From Nitrospirota bacterium (GTDB lineage: Bacteria > Nitrospirota > Thermodesulfovibrionia > Thermodesulfovibrionales > UBA6898), in assembly GCA_016235245.1 (NCBI GenBank), contig JACRLO010000004.1, positions 62,001 to 126,000 on the forward strand: 64,000 bases of DNA, in the 5' to 3' direction. The position numbers and the translations under genes are program-made. Every line of letters starts with the position of its first letter. The first letter of the stretch is position 1. The notes under the pieces are model-generated. The model was given only the letters and a program-made list of their open reading frames with translations, searched no databases and was not told where the DNA came from. Shown here piece by piece: positions 44,253 through 53,536 of the stretch.

Positions 44253-44281
44253 ATTATTAAGTGGTTGCGGTTTTTTGTCAA
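44253..44281 (-). promoter_or_regulatory. Sigma70-type promoter for the TPR/FecR transcript
   Basis: Minus strand TTGACA (44276-44281), 17-base spacer, AATAAT (44253-44258). The start site would be near 44246, leaving a 15-base leader with a GGGGG ribosome binding site. Confidence 0.7.
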
Positions 44282-44546
44282 GCACCCAGTTTTAATCTGT
44301 TTTTTTTCATTTTATTGTCTTTATTAAATGTTGTTCTTCCGGCATGCATAGACGTCTGCTTCTCCGGCGGGTCTCCTTTTGGCTCAATTAATGAGAAAGA
44401 ACCTGTCGATTCAACACTGCGTTGCAGAATAGACACACTTAACCGCCTGGAGATATCTATAATTTCTATTATTTACAATGAATTATGGCTGGTATATATA
44501 TTGCATAAAACTTGGCCAGAGACTTTATAGCCGTGAGCATTTCTGC
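44282..44546. other. Intergenic A/T-rich stretch, no recognised feature
   Basis: Between the divergent promoters I see no gene, tRNA or known RNA motif; the stretch is A/T-rich and unremarkable. Confidence 0.5.
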
Positions 44547-44576
44547 TTGACCTATGATAGCAAGTAATGCTTTAAT
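44547..44576 (+). promoter_or_regulatory. Candidate promoter of the porin gene
   Basis: TTGACC at 44547-44552 and TTTAAT at 44571-44576, 18-base spacer. It gives a leader of about 180 bases before the porin gene. Confidence 0.5.
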
Positions 44577-44615
44577 TTATAGCATCATCAGAATATGAAA
44601 AAAAGTTCATCAAAA

Positions 44616-44763
44616 CTGTTTTCTGTAAATAAATAGCAAAGAAAACAGAATCTTCTGTATAAGGAGGTGACTTGAGGGGCTAAAATGTATTTTGATGCAA
44701 GAGTTAGCGTAGCAAATCCGCCCTTGGCGGATAGAATACTGAACTACCTTAAGGAGGTAGGAA
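44616..44763 (+). other. Structured porin leader with a hairpin over the ribosome binding site
   Basis: The leader contains several hairpins: CTGTTTTCT/AGAAAACAG (44616-44624 with 44640-44648), ATCCGCC/GGCGGAT (44716-44722 with 44726-44732), and CTACCT/AGGTAG (44744-44749 with 44755-44760). The last one holds half of the AAGGAGG ribosome binding site in its stem. A second AAGGAGGTG at 44661 precedes an ATG at 44685 that opens a 52-codon frame running past the porin start. I could not match the whole to a known riboswitch. Confidence 0.45.
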
Positions 44764-46107
44764 GTGAAGAAAACATTTGCAGTAATCGCAGCAGTACTGT
44801 TCGTACTGAGCTTTGCGGCATCAGCGTTTGCAATCCACGCTGAAATCCCCGCAGAGACCCAGGCAGTTGTAGCAAAGGGCAGCACCCAGGTCGCCATTGG
44901 TGGAGAGATCAGGGTCAGAGGCTGGTATTATGACAACCTTGGTGCTTATTTTGGCGCCGCTACGGGCAAGAATCCTCAGGATTCCAATTCAAAGGCTAGC
45001 TATGACCAGAGGGTCAGGCTCAATGTTGACGCTCAGGTAGCTCCGAACGTTCAGGGCTTCCTGTCTCTTGAAACAACCAATGCAGCCAATCAGGATATCT
45101 ATGCATGGGGCAACCTGAACAACAAGCCCGGCTCAATGAACATTGCTCAGTCATGGATCCTGTACAAGGGCACAGGCCTCTTCGGCTTTGGTTCAGGCCT
45201 CAAGATCGGTCATATGCCTCTTAAGCTCAGCGAGGGCATGTTCTTTGACAACACCCAGTATGGTGACGATGCTATCGTATTCTTCATGGATCCTACCAAG
45301 GAACTCCATATCGGCCTTCTTACCATCAAGGCTTCAGAATCAGGTGTTGCCGGCAGCACAACGGGTAACAACCAGAACACCAATGACCTTGATGCTTATG
45401 TAGGTCTTTTCACCTACAAGCTTGCTCCTACCCACACCCTGGGCATGAACTACACCTACATCAACGAGTCAGATGTTGATCTTAAGTTCCAGAACCTTGC
45501 AATTCATGCTAACGGCACTGCAGGAAACTTCGGTTACAAGGCTGAAGTTGACTTCCAGTTCGGCAGCGCTTTTGCAGGTGCATCAAAGGCTAACTTCAAT
45601 GGTCTTGGCGTTATGCTCGGCGGTAACTACAAGATGAATGCCCTGAACCTTAGGGGTATGTTTGCTTATGGCAGCGGCGACAAGTCAGATACCACCAAGA
45701 ATGAGGCTTTCCAGACACTGGTAGGCGGAATTCAGCATTACACCTTCGTGTATGACTACAGAGCAGCAACTGCAGCAAACGGTCAGACTCTTTCCGGTGC
45801 TAACAACAACGTCGGTTCAGGTATTGCCAACACAACTGTGTACAACCTTGGACTTGACTATCAGGCAACAAAAGAGCTGAAGACAAACTTTGATGTATAT
45901 TTCCTCAGGGCTAACAAAGTGCATACCGGCGTTTCGAAGAATATCGGAACAGAGCTTGATGCATCTGTTACCTATCAGGTCGCAAAGAACCTTACCTATG
46001 CAATCAACCTTGGTCATCTGATCACGGGCGATTTCTACCATGAGGCTTTTGGTGTTGTGAAGAAGAACACCACCGTCCTTAACAACGTTCTTACCCTTAA
46101 CTTCTAA
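44764..46107 (+). CDS. Major outer-membrane porin-like protein
   Basis: A 447-residue protein beginning at GTG 44764: signal peptide (MKKTFAVIA...SAFA), then a beta-barrel with regular amphipathic strands, ending in Phe (LTLNF). Aromatic, Gly and Asn content is high and Cys is absent, as expected of porins. Codon choice is strongly biased towards a small set, suggesting heavy expression. It has its own promoter, a structured leader and a strong terminator, so it is a single-gene unit. What it transports is unknown. Confidence 0.85.
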   Translation: MKKTFAVIAAVLFVLSFAASAFAIHAEIPAETQAVVAKGSTQVAIGGEIRVRGWYYDNLGAYFGAATGKNPQDSNSKASYDQRVRLNVDAQVAPNVQGFLSLETTNAANQDIYAWGNLNNKPGSMNIAQSWILYKGTGLFGFGSGLKIGHMPLKLSEGMFFDNTQYGDDAIVFFMDPTKELHIGLLTIKASESGVAGSTTGNNQNTNDLDAYVGLFTYKLAPTHTLGMNYTYINESDVDLKFQNLAIHANGTAGNFGYKAEVDFQFGSAFAGASKANFNGLGVMLGGNYKMNALNLRGMFAYGSGDKSDTTKNEAFQTLVGGIQHYTFVYDYRAATAANGQTLSGANNNVGSGIANTTVYNLGLDYQATKELKTNFDVYFLRANKVHTGVSKNIGTELDASVTYQVAKNLTYAINLGHLITGDFYHEAFGVVKKNTTVLNNVLTLNF

Positions 46108-46137
46108 AACCAGAAGTTAGGTGTTTTAGGCAGCACG

Positions 46138-46169
46138 GAAAAAGGCCCCGAGAAATCGGGGCCTTTTTC
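46138..46169 (+). terminator. Strong intrinsic terminator of the porin gene
   Basis: AAAAGGCCCCGA and TCGGGGCCTTTT form a GC-rich stem with a small loop and a T tail, about 30 bases after the porin stop. Confidence 0.93.
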
Positions 46170-46243
46170 GTTTCCTGCTGACCTTTTACACGGCTATTTG
46201 GTGATGTCTTGACCTGCATGTCTGATTTAAGGTATTTTTCAAG

Positions 46244-46492
46244 ATGAATGTTTCGTCGCGCCTGACGGCTGTAGTTACGATTTGTATTATTACCTTCGTG
46301 CTGAATCTTTTCTTCGGATATTTCAGGGCCAGAGAGAAGAAATATTCCTTTAAGTGGTTCCTCTGCATCCACCTGCCTATACCCCTCGTTGCCTTTGCAA
46401 GACTTTATTTCCACCTCGACTATGGGTATATTCCACTTTTTTTGATTGTAGCGGTTGCAGGTCAGATTATAGGCGGCAAGGTGGAGATCTGA
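46244..46492 (+). CDS. Small hypothetical inner-membrane protein, 82 aa
   Basis: Three hydrophobic segments (about residues 8-27, 38-53 and 60-77) with a basic loop (FRAREKKYSFK) that should face the cytoplasm. It has no Cys pattern pointing to metal binding. No family recognised. Between the porin terminator and the DUF922 gene. Coding evidence is moderate. Confidence 0.5.
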   Translation: MNVSSRLTAVVTICIITFVLNLFFGYFRAREKKYSFKWFLCIHLPIPLVAFARLYFHLDYGYIPLFLIVAVAGQIIGGKVEI

Positions 46493-46628
46493 GCATTGCG
46501 CGGAACTATCCTGATAGTACGGATATGCTACGAAGCCCGCTAATTCAAATATCGGGTGATTGCGGTGAGCAATTCTTGTATCTGTTGTGTTGTCTGACTC
46601 AGTTTTCTCTGTCCCTGGTCTGTCGGTC

Positions 46629-47411
46629 ATGAAGATACCGAAGTCGTTCCTCATTGCCCTTTTAATTCTTATAATCAGCCAGACTGCGCACGCGGAAGTC
46701 TTCCGGTATTTTGATGAAGAAGGGACCCTGATCGTTACGGATAATCCCTTTGGCACTAAGAAAAGGGACCGTCCGCAATACCCTAAGCAGCAGAGCAGGA
46801 GCAACAATGTCAGGCTCAATTTCAGGGATGACGTTGCCTATGAATTCTATGAGGTTTCCGGAAAAACGATCCATGAAGCCATGGCTGCAACCGACAGAGT
46901 CGGTCCTTTTGATTCGCGTGAAGGCAGGCATTATGCGGGACAGACGCGATGGAATTTCGGACTGTCATATGATCTGGATTTCAGCTATCAATTTGAAGGT
47001 GATGGTATCTGCGTTTCAGTGCAGATTCACAATATTGCCTTTAGATCTGACATCACGGTTACCCTGCCGGTGCTTGCGGATGAAAATCGGTTTGAAGTAC
47101 ATGAATTCAGCGAATGGGAGAATTTTATGCGGCAGCTTGCCGAGCACGAGCATGACCATGTAAGGATCGTCCAGGAGCCGCGCTTCAGGCAGGAGGTCAT
47201 TTCTGGGATCTCGGAGATCAGAGAGCTGACGCTGCCCAATCAGGCTGATGAAAATCCAGAGGCCATGGTAAAGGGCGCCATTGAATCTAAGGTTGAAGCC
47301 GTGGCGCATGCTAGTATGCGGAAGATAAAACAGAAGAATGACGAATACGATAATCTTACTGACCACGGAAGAAAACCGGAGCTGCGCAATGCCTTTTTTC
47401 AAAGCCTGTAG
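46629..47411 (+). CDS. Secreted DUF4124/DUF922 putative metalloprotease
   Basis: About 260 residues. Signal peptide MKIPKSFLIALLILIISQTAHA, then a short DUF4124 motif (VFRYFDEEGTLIVTDNP) and a DUF922-type domain with the His-rich motif LAEHEHDHVRI, which looks like a zinc protease site. The start is ATG 46629; a longer frame from 46587 would hide the signal. Localised to the periplasm or outer membrane. The substrate is unknown. Single-gene unit. Confidence 0.75.
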   Translation: MKIPKSFLIALLILIISQTAHAEVFRYFDEEGTLIVTDNPFGTKKRDRPQYPKQQSRSNNVRLNFRDDVAYEFYEVSGKTIHEAMAATDRVGPFDSREGRHYAGQTRWNFGLSYDLDFSYQFEGDGICVSVQIHNIAFRSDITVTLPVLADENRFEVHEFSEWENFMRQLAEHEHDHVRIVQEPRFRQEVISGISEIRELTLPNQADENPEAMVKGAIESKVEAVAHASMRKIKQKNDEYDNLTDHGRKPELRNAFFQSL

Positions 47412-47637
47412 GCTGTGAAAGCAGCGAGGCCATGTTGTCCCTTGCCATTGGCCTCCTCTGCATGGTAAACGGGAAACGCTACCTTCCGAAACCCTTCAAA
47501 AGCCGACATTCATATTTTATTCATAAAGCCGGGGTATTTTACCAGTCGTGCCGAATTGCCCTGCAACCTCGAATTTTGTGTATTTTTCAGGGAAAAATAC
47601 TAAAATATAAAATTATATTTACAGGAGAATGTATTAC

Positions 47638-49080
47638 ATGACAGAAAAAAAGAAGAAAAACATATTCGATGTGATCTGGGATATCTTTGCATCGGTCAAG
47701 ACCGCAGTAGTTATCTTTGCTCTCATCTCTTTAACGTCAATTGTCGGCACGATTATTGAGCAACAGGCTGATCCCGAGAAGAACATCAAGGTGCTTTCAA
47801 AGATGTTTGGTCTTGATCACGATGCCGGCCACAGCGTACTGAGTGTTCTTGATGCCCTCGGATTTACGGATATGTATCACTCCTGGTGGTTTCTCGCCTT
47901 TCTTCTTCTCTTTTCCGTAAACCTGATTATTTGCTCTCTTGACCGGCTGCCCAGAGTCTGGAAGCTGGTTCAGGAAAAAATACGTCCTGTGCCCGTTGAC
48001 TATATCGAGAAGATGTCGGTAAAAAGCTCAGTGACGCTCAAGGGTAAACCTGCGGGGATAAAAGAAAAGATTGTCTCTGAGATGAGCAGTCTGGGGTTTA
48101 AACCTGCGGAGTCTGCAGAGGGCGAGACGGTCCAGTTCTATGCAGAACACGGCAATTACACGCGTCTTGGCGTTTATATTGTTCATCTAAGCATTCTGAT
48201 AATACTTGCCGGAGCGATCCTCGGTATTTTCTTTGGCTACAATGCGTTTTTGAATCTTCCAGAGGGAGAGACCTCGTCGGTCGCATACCGGGACCGAGGT
48301 GTAGCGGTGCCTCTTGGCTTTGACCTGCGCTGTGATAATTTTGAGGTTGAATATTATCCGAACTCGGAAATGCCCAAGTCATACAAGAGCTGGCTCTCGG
48401 TAATGAAGAACGGTCAGGAGGTCATGAAAAAAGCTATTGTGGTGAATGACCCGCTCAAGTTCGACGGAGTGACCTTCTACCAGTCGAGCTTTGGCATGCA
48501 CCCGGATGGTTTCGGCAGAGGAATTCTGGTCCTGAAGGCGTCTTCAAAGGACGGGAAGTCTGAACAGGTGAACCTCAAGGTCGGCGGCACGTTTACCATA
48601 CCCGGAACAACTATTGAGGGTCATGTGCGCGATTTCAGTCCTGCGCTCTCTTTTGACGAGAGCGGCAAGGCTTTTACGTTTGCGGAGCAGATGGTAAACC
48701 CGGCGATCTATGTGGATTTTTTTGACAAGGGAGTTCAGAAATATTCAGGCTGGCTTCTGAAGCGTCTTCCAAAGACATGGGATCTGCCCGACGGCAACCG
48801 TGTCGAGTTTCTTGACCTCTGGGGTGTTCAGTACACCGGCATGCAGGTAAGGAAAGACCCTGGGGTGGGCATTGTCTATCTTGGCTGTATTATCATGGCG
48901 ATTGGACTGTACATGACATTCTTCATGAGCCACAGGAGAGTTTGGGTTTGCCTGACTGAGGAAAAAAACAGTATGAGGGTCATTATTGGCGCCTCTGCAA
49001 ACAGGAACAGGACAACCCTGGAAAGAAAAGTAGAAAAGTTGGTTACCATGCTCCAGTCCGAGCACAAAGGGGGAAAGTAA
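47638..49080 (+). CDS. resB: Cytochrome c biogenesis protein ResB (system II)
   Basis: A 480-residue membrane protein with N-terminal transmembrane helices (about residues 16-36 and 70-95), one near 180-205, a large periplasmic domain and a C-terminal helix (about 418-440). This is the ResB/CcsB pattern. It works with the next gene to carry heme across the membrane and attach it to apocytochromes. The start is ATG 47638 behind AGGAG at good spacing. One base separates the stop from the next gene. The cytochromes in this window are likely clients. Confidence 0.92.
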   Translation: MTEKKKKNIFDVIWDIFASVKTAVVIFALISLTSIVGTIIEQQADPEKNIKVLSKMFGLDHDAGHSVLSVLDALGFTDMYHSWWFLAFLLLFSVNLIICSLDRLPRVWKLVQEKIRPVPVDYIEKMSVKSSVTLKGKPAGIKEKIVSEMSSLGFKPAESAEGETVQFYAEHGNYTRLGVYIVHLSILIILAGAILGIFFGYNAFLNLPEGETSSVAYRDRGVAVPLGFDLRCDNFEVEYYPNSEMPKSYKSWLSVMKNGQEVMKKAIVVNDPLKFDGVTFYQSSFGMHPDGFGRGILVLKASSKDGKSEQVNLKVGGTFTIPGTTIEGHVRDFSPALSFDESGKAFTFAEQMVNPAIYVDFFDKGVQKYSGWLLKRLPKTWDLPDGNRVEFLDLWGVQYTGMQVRKDPGVGIVYLGCIIMAIGLYMTFFMSHRRVWVCLTEEKNSMRVIIGASANRNRTTLERKVEKLVTMLQSEHKGGK

Positions 49081-49081
49081 A

Positions 49082-50167
49082 ATGAAGAGTTCGTTCTTTT
49101 TTGGTTTTGCTACCATGACATATTTTATTGCCATGATGCTTTATATCAGCTACCTTGCATTCAGAAAGAGCGGTATTGGTATGGTGGCGACGACGATCAC
49201 GATTGTCGGTTTTGTTTCTCAGACGCTGGCTCTTATGCTCCGGTGGGCGGAGTTTGCCGAGATTGGCCAGATGGGATGGCTCCGTGCCGTGCCTCTTACC
49301 AACCTCTATGAATCTCTCATATTCTTTGTCTGGTGCCTTATCCTTGTTTATCTGGTAATCGAGTTCAAATACAAAAATAGGAGCTTCGGCGCGTTCATCA
49401 CGCCTGTTGCAGCCCTGGCCCTTGCGTTTATCGATCTTTCAGGAATGTCAAAGAACATCCAGCCTCTTGTGCCTGCACTCCAGTCCAACTGGCTTTTAGC
49501 GCATGTATTGATGAGCTTCATCTCTTATTCGCTCTTTGCGGTCTCCTTCAGCACCGGGCTCATGTACCTCATCGTCAGATCTGATCAGAAAACAGAGGCG
49601 TCATACATTTTCTGGACCGTTACGCTCGGCATCTTTATCGCAACCCTTGCTGCAATGGGGCTGGATTTTCTTACGTTTAAAGTTGCCTTTATGGGCAAGC
49701 AGGAACTGATCAAGAGCTACCTGTTCAAGGCGTCGTTCAGAAATGATTCATCGGCTATAGCAGCTTTCAGCTATGCCGCTACGGTTGGCCTTATCTTCGT
49801 GATATGGCGTTTTGGCGGTCTGCTCAAGAAGGTCATCGGCAGTTTCAATATCTCTGCCGAGATGCTCGACGAGCTGACCTACAAGAGCATTGCAATCGGG
49901 TTCCCGATATTCACCTTGGGTGGCCTTATCTTTGGAGCCATATGGGCTGACCAGGCATGGGGCAAATACTGGACCTGGGACCCCAAGGAGACCTGGTCGC
50001 TGATCACCTGGTTCATGTATGCCTTCTTCCTCCATAGCCGCCTTATGAGAGGATGGAAGGGGAGAAAGGTGGCAGCAGTTGCCGTGATGGGATTCATTGC
50101 GGTGATATTTACCTATCTTGGCGTGAATCTCCTGCTCTCCGGCCTTCACAGTTATGGCGGACAATAA
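49082..50167 (+). CDS. ccsA: Cytochrome c biogenesis protein CcsA/ResC (system II)
   Basis: A 361-residue integral membrane protein with about eight to ten helices and the heme-handling WWD motif WADQAWGKYWTWDPKETWSL, with flanking conserved His residues. It partners ResB to present heme to the CxxCH of apocytochromes in the periplasm. The ATG follows GGAAAG in the end of resB. A hairpin terminator follows it. Confidence 0.93.
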   Translation: MKSSFFFGFATMTYFIAMMLYISYLAFRKSGIGMVATTITIVGFVSQTLALMLRWAEFAEIGQMGWLRAVPLTNLYESLIFFVWCLILVYLVIEFKYKNRSFGAFITPVAALALAFIDLSGMSKNIQPLVPALQSNWLLAHVLMSFISYSLFAVSFSTGLMYLIVRSDQKTEASYIFWTVTLGIFIATLAAMGLDFLTFKVAFMGKQELIKSYLFKASFRNDSSAIAAFSYAATVGLIFVIWRFGGLLKKVIGSFNISAEMLDELTYKSIAIGFPIFTLGGLIFGAIWADQAWGKYWTWDPKETWSLITWFMYAFFLHSRLMRGWKGRKVAAVAVMGFIAVIFTYLGVNLLLSGLHSYGGQ

Positions 50168-50193
50168 GGCTACCGGTCAATAGGTATGCACCA

Positions 50194-50224
50194 CTCCCTG
50201 CCTATGCAGGGAGTTTGCGTTTAT
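50194..50224 (+). terminator. Hairpin terminator after ccsA
   Basis: CTCCCTGC pairs with GCAGGGAG around a CTAT loop (50194-50213), followed by TTTGCGTTTAT. It probably ends or attenuates the resB-ccsA transcript ahead of the kinase gene. Confidence 0.7.
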
Positions 50225-50243
50225 AAGGGGGAATGAAGGTCCT

Positions 50244-51692
50244 GTGAGCCTGTACAGAAGGCAGATCCTGTCTCTTATTCTCGTATTTCTTGTTGTGAGC
50301 GGTCTTTTTTCATGGCTGAATTATGGGATAACGCAAAGCTATGTTGACGACGCGAAAAGGGAACGGGTTGCCTTGCTTGCCGAGGTTGTCACAAATGGTC
50401 TGAAATCGATCATGCTGGAGGGCCGGCCGAGGGAGGAATTTCAACGGTTTCTTGACGGTCTTGCGGCAGAGGATGTCCGGGCAGTGAGGGTTTTTTCTGA
50501 CAGCGGTAATATTTTGAGTTCTACGGTTCCGGGAGAGGTCGGGCAGAAGGTCGATGAGCAGCATGTGAGAGCTTTCAGAGCACGCAAGGGAAACTCCATC
50601 ATTGTTCATAAATCGCATGACGTCAAGGTCTATTCCAGCATAATGGTAATGGGAAATGACTGGCCCTGCCAGAGATGCCATGGCGCCGGGGACGAGATCA
50701 GAGCTATCGTTGACCTTGAGGTGATGCACGGGAAAGAGGAAAGTGCCGTGACCAGTGTAGTTGCCCGGACCATCGCCGTTTGGCTGGTCAGTACTTGTCT
50801 GTTTTCTTTTGCCCTGGTTATCATTTCTCGTCGTCAGATCAGGAAGCCGCTTGCAAATACGATCGCAGAGATCAGGAGAATTGCAGACGGCGATCTAACC
50901 GCTCGTGTTTCCGATGCAGATAATGATGAACTCGAGGAAATAGCCATCGACGTAAACAGAATAACTTCAGCGCTTCAAAAGACAACACAGGCTGTGCAGA
51001 GATATGAGAGTACCGAGATGAGTCAGCTTGAAAAGATGGCTTCCATTGGAGAGGTTGCTGCAACGGTTGCCCATGAGATCAAGAACCCGCTGGCCGGCAT
51101 CAGCGGAGCGCTTCAGGTTATGGCAGAGGACCTGCCCGATGACAGCCCCCGCAAAGAGATATGCCGCGAGATCCTTTCAGAGATAGATCGTCTTGACCGG
51201 TGCGTGAAGGAACTAATCATTTTTTCCCGGCCCCAGGAGATAAACCCTGTGCCTGCCGATCTTAATAATATCGTGGCGAGAGCTGCCGCCAGCGTTGCGA
51301 TGGTTGCCTCGACTATGGGTATCGAGGTGTCAGCCTTGCCGGGGGCCTTGCCGGAGACTTCCGTTGACCCTGATCAGATCGAGAAGGTTTTGACTGAACT
51401 GCTGCTCTATCAGATGCAGCATATGCCTGAGGGCGGAATGATTACGGTCTCTACCCTGTATGACCCCGAAAAGGATGAAATCAGAATCACATCTGCAGAT
51501 ACTGCCCGTGCAATGACTGATGAGAACATTCGCAATATTTTTAAGCCTTCATTTTCAACAAAATATACCGGCTCAGGATTGGGCCTTGCGGTAAGCCGGA
51601 ACATCGTGGAAAGTCATAACGGAAGGATCAGGGCAGAGAGCGAACCTGGCATCGGAAACTTCTTTCATATTATAATGCCAAGCAAGAGGTAA
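50244..51692 (+). CDS. Membrane sensor kinase with a periplasmic heme-c (CxxCH) motif
   Basis: A 482-residue kinase: TM1 about 9-27, periplasmic domain with Cys142-x-x-Cys145-His146 (PCQRCHG) as a covalent heme site, TM2 about 173-195, HAMP, HisKA with His277 (AHEIKNPLAG), HATPase domain. The N box reads ELLLYQMQHM, with no Asn, and the G1 box reads DTARAM instead of DxGxG; only the G2 box (GSGLGL) is normal, so activity may be altered. GTG start 50244. It follows resB-ccsA and pairs with the sigma54 activator downstream (two bases). Confidence 0.88.
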   Translation: MSLYRRQILSLILVFLVVSGLFSWLNYGITQSYVDDAKRERVALLAEVVTNGLKSIMLEGRPREEFQRFLDGLAAEDVRAVRVFSDSGNILSSTVPGEVGQKVDEQHVRAFRARKGNSIIVHKSHDVKVYSSIMVMGNDWPCQRCHGAGDEIRAIVDLEVMHGKEESAVTSVVARTIAVWLVSTCLFSFALVIISRRQIRKPLANTIAEIRRIADGDLTARVSDADNDELEEIAIDVNRITSALQKTTQAVQRYESTEMSQLEKMASIGEVAATVAHEIKNPLAGISGALQVMAEDLPDDSPRKEICREILSEIDRLDRCVKELIIFSRPQEINPVPADLNNIVARAAASVAMVASTMGIEVSALPGALPETSVDPDQIEKVLTELLLYQMQHMPEGGMITVSTLYDPEKDEIRITSADTARAMTDENIRNIFKPSFSTKYTGSGLGLAVSRNIVESHNGRIRAESEPGIGNFFHIIMPSKR

Positions 51693-51694
51693 TA

Positions 51695-53080
51695 ATGGAA
51701 ACGCCAAAGATTCTGGTTATAGATGATGAAAAGCTGCTCCGCTGGTCCATAGAGCAGAACCTTTCCAAGGAAGGGTATACGGTGATCACCGCTGAAAAGG
51801 GGCTCGAAGGCCTCGATCTCTTCTATGCAGAGCAGCCTGACATCGTATTGCTTGATATTCACCTGCCTGATATTTCCGGATTGAATGTGCTCGAGAGCAT
51901 AAAGAAAGAGAGCAGTAACACGATTGTGATCATGGTCACGGCATTTGGAGATATCCAGACCGCGGTCAAGACGATTAAGCTTGGCGCCTATGATTTTGTC
52001 GAGAAACCCTTTAATATGGAAAAACTCAAGATCCTGATCAGCAAGGCTCTTGAGACCGTGACCCTGCGGAAAGAAGTCTCGCAATTCAGGACTCAGATAT
52101 CAAAGCTGTTCGGGTTTGCGAATATTATCGGAAAATCAGAGCAGATGATGAAGATCCTGGACCTTGCGAGAAAAGTTGCAAAGAGTGATGCTACCACCAT
52201 TCTTCTTCAGGGAGAGAGCGGTACCGGCAAAGACCTTATTGCAAAGGTGATCCATTATGAGAGCAGCAGGGCAGCGAAACCCTTTATGGATATAAACTGC
52301 ACTGCCCTTCCTGACACGCTGATCGAGAGCGAGCTTTTTGGTTTCGAAAAGGGGGCTTTTACCGATGCAAAGCAGCTGAAGAAAGGGCTCTTTGAACTTT
52401 CTGACGGAGGCACTATCTTCCTGGATGAAATAGGCGATTTGAAGCTCAGCACTCAGGCCAAGCTCCTTAAGGTCATCGAGAACAAGACCTTCAAACGGAT
52501 CGGCGGTATCAGGGATATTATCGTTGACCTGAGGATTATCGCATCTACCAACAAGAAACTATCAGAAGAGGTTAAGAAGGATAACTTCAGGGAAGACCTG
52601 TATTACCGCCTGAAGGTGATTCCTATTGTCCTGCCTCCGCTTAGGGAGCGGCCTGACGATATTCCACTCCTCGCACAGTTCTTTGTCGACGGGTTTAACA
52701 GAGACTTTAAGAAGAATGTGAAGGGTCTGTCACCGGAGACGGAAAAGACATTTCTTGCCTATTCCTGGCCGGGCAATGTCAGGGAACTGAAAAACGTAAT
52801 TGAGCGTGCAATGATACTCGAAAATGATGAGTATATCCTCCATGAACATCTCCCGATTGAGTTCTCGGCAAAGAGTGAAAGCCCTGCAGAAATTTCTTCC
52901 GGACAGATCACGCTGCCTGCTGCAGGTCTCGATATCGAGGAAGTTGAAAAAGAGCTTATCAGGCAGGCCCTTGAACAGACGAAATATAATCAGACAAAGG
53001 CTGCCCGACTGCTGAATCTCACCAGAGATGCCCTCAGATACAGGATGCAGAAGTTCGGCTTCCTGCAGGAAAAACCCTGA
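51695..53080 (+). CDS. Sigma54-dependent response regulator (NtrC family)
   Basis: A 461-residue activator: receiver with Asp54 (LLDIHLPD), AAA+ domain with Walker A GESGTGKD and the sigma54 loop GAFTDA, and a C-terminal FIS-type helix-turn-helix (QTKAARLLNLTRDALRYRM). It follows the heme-c kinase by two bases and is its evident partner. It likely switches on sigma54 genes when the periplasmic heme signal changes. The GAFTGA loop has Asp in place of Gly. Confidence 0.92.
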   Translation: METPKILVIDDEKLLRWSIEQNLSKEGYTVITAEKGLEGLDLFYAEQPDIVLLDIHLPDISGLNVLESIKKESSNTIVIMVTAFGDIQTAVKTIKLGAYDFVEKPFNMEKLKILISKALETVTLRKEVSQFRTQISKLFGFANIIGKSEQMMKILDLARKVAKSDATTILLQGESGTGKDLIAKVIHYESSRAAKPFMDINCTALPDTLIESELFGFEKGAFTDAKQLKKGLFELSDGGTIFLDEIGDLKLSTQAKLLKVIENKTFKRIGGIRDIIVDLRIIASTNKKLSEEVKKDNFREDLYYRLKVIPIVLPPLRERPDDIPLLAQFFVDGFNRDFKKNVKGLSPETEKTFLAYSWPGNVRELKNVIERAMILENDEYILHEHLPIEFSAKSESPAEISSGQITLPAAGLDIEEVEKELIRQALEQTKYNQTKAARLLNLTRDALRYRMQKFGFLQEKP

Positions 53081-53112
53081 AGGTCTGTCTTTATTTAATC
53101 CATGAGATGTAT

Positions 53113-53118
53113 TAAGAT
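53113..53118 (+). promoter_or_regulatory. -10 box of the lone receiver gene
   Basis: TAAGAT, six bases before ATG 53125, with no ribosome binding site. Consistent with a leaderless transcript but weaker than the example at 3080-3085. Confidence 0.35.
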
Positions 53119-53124
53119 ATCGCG

Positions 53125-53478
53125 ATGAACGTTCTTGTTGTTGACGATGAGCAGCTTGTGCGATGGTTTCTTGACCGTGCGCTTAAAAAGAGCGGCTACG
53201 ATGTCATGACCGCAGCGAACATTACTGAGGCTGCGGAAAAGCTCAGGACGGAAAAGATAGACCTGCTTTTTGTAGATCTGCGCATGCCTGAGGGAGGAGG
53301 CGTGGAGCTCATCAGACAGCTCGAAAATGCCCAGCAGAGACCAAGGATCATTGTCTGCTCAGCCTTCATCACCAGCGAACTTGAGGATGAGTTCAGCGCC
53401 AAAGGAATCTGCACACTGAAGAAACCCTTTAAACTTGACGAGTTGAATAATACCCTGAAGAAGTGCCTGGAGCAGTGA
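53125..53478 (+). CDS. Single-domain response regulator
   Basis: A 117-residue stand-alone receiver with acidic pocket DDE (residues 7-9), phospho-acceptor Asp51 (FVDLRMPE), Thr/Ser switch region (VCSAF) and Lys in LKKPF. No output domain, so it must act through a partner such as a kinase or diguanylate cyclase. It lies 45 bases after the NtrC-type gene and probably belongs to the same signalling unit. Confidence 0.9.
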   Translation: MNVLVVDDEQLVRWFLDRALKKSGYDVMTAANITEAAEKLRTEKIDLLFVDLRMPEGGGVELIRQLENAQQRPRIIVCSAFITSELEDEFSAKGICTLKKPFKLDELNNTLKKCLEQ

Positions 53479-53536
53479 CAGGCTACTTTTCAGCTGCCCC
53501 CTGTCTTAATTCTGACCTCTTGCCGGTTTTGGGACC

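Noticed and set aside
47432-47641. 69-codon frame before resB
   Set aside because: No ribosome binding site or motif; it runs through the A/T-rich promoter region of resB.
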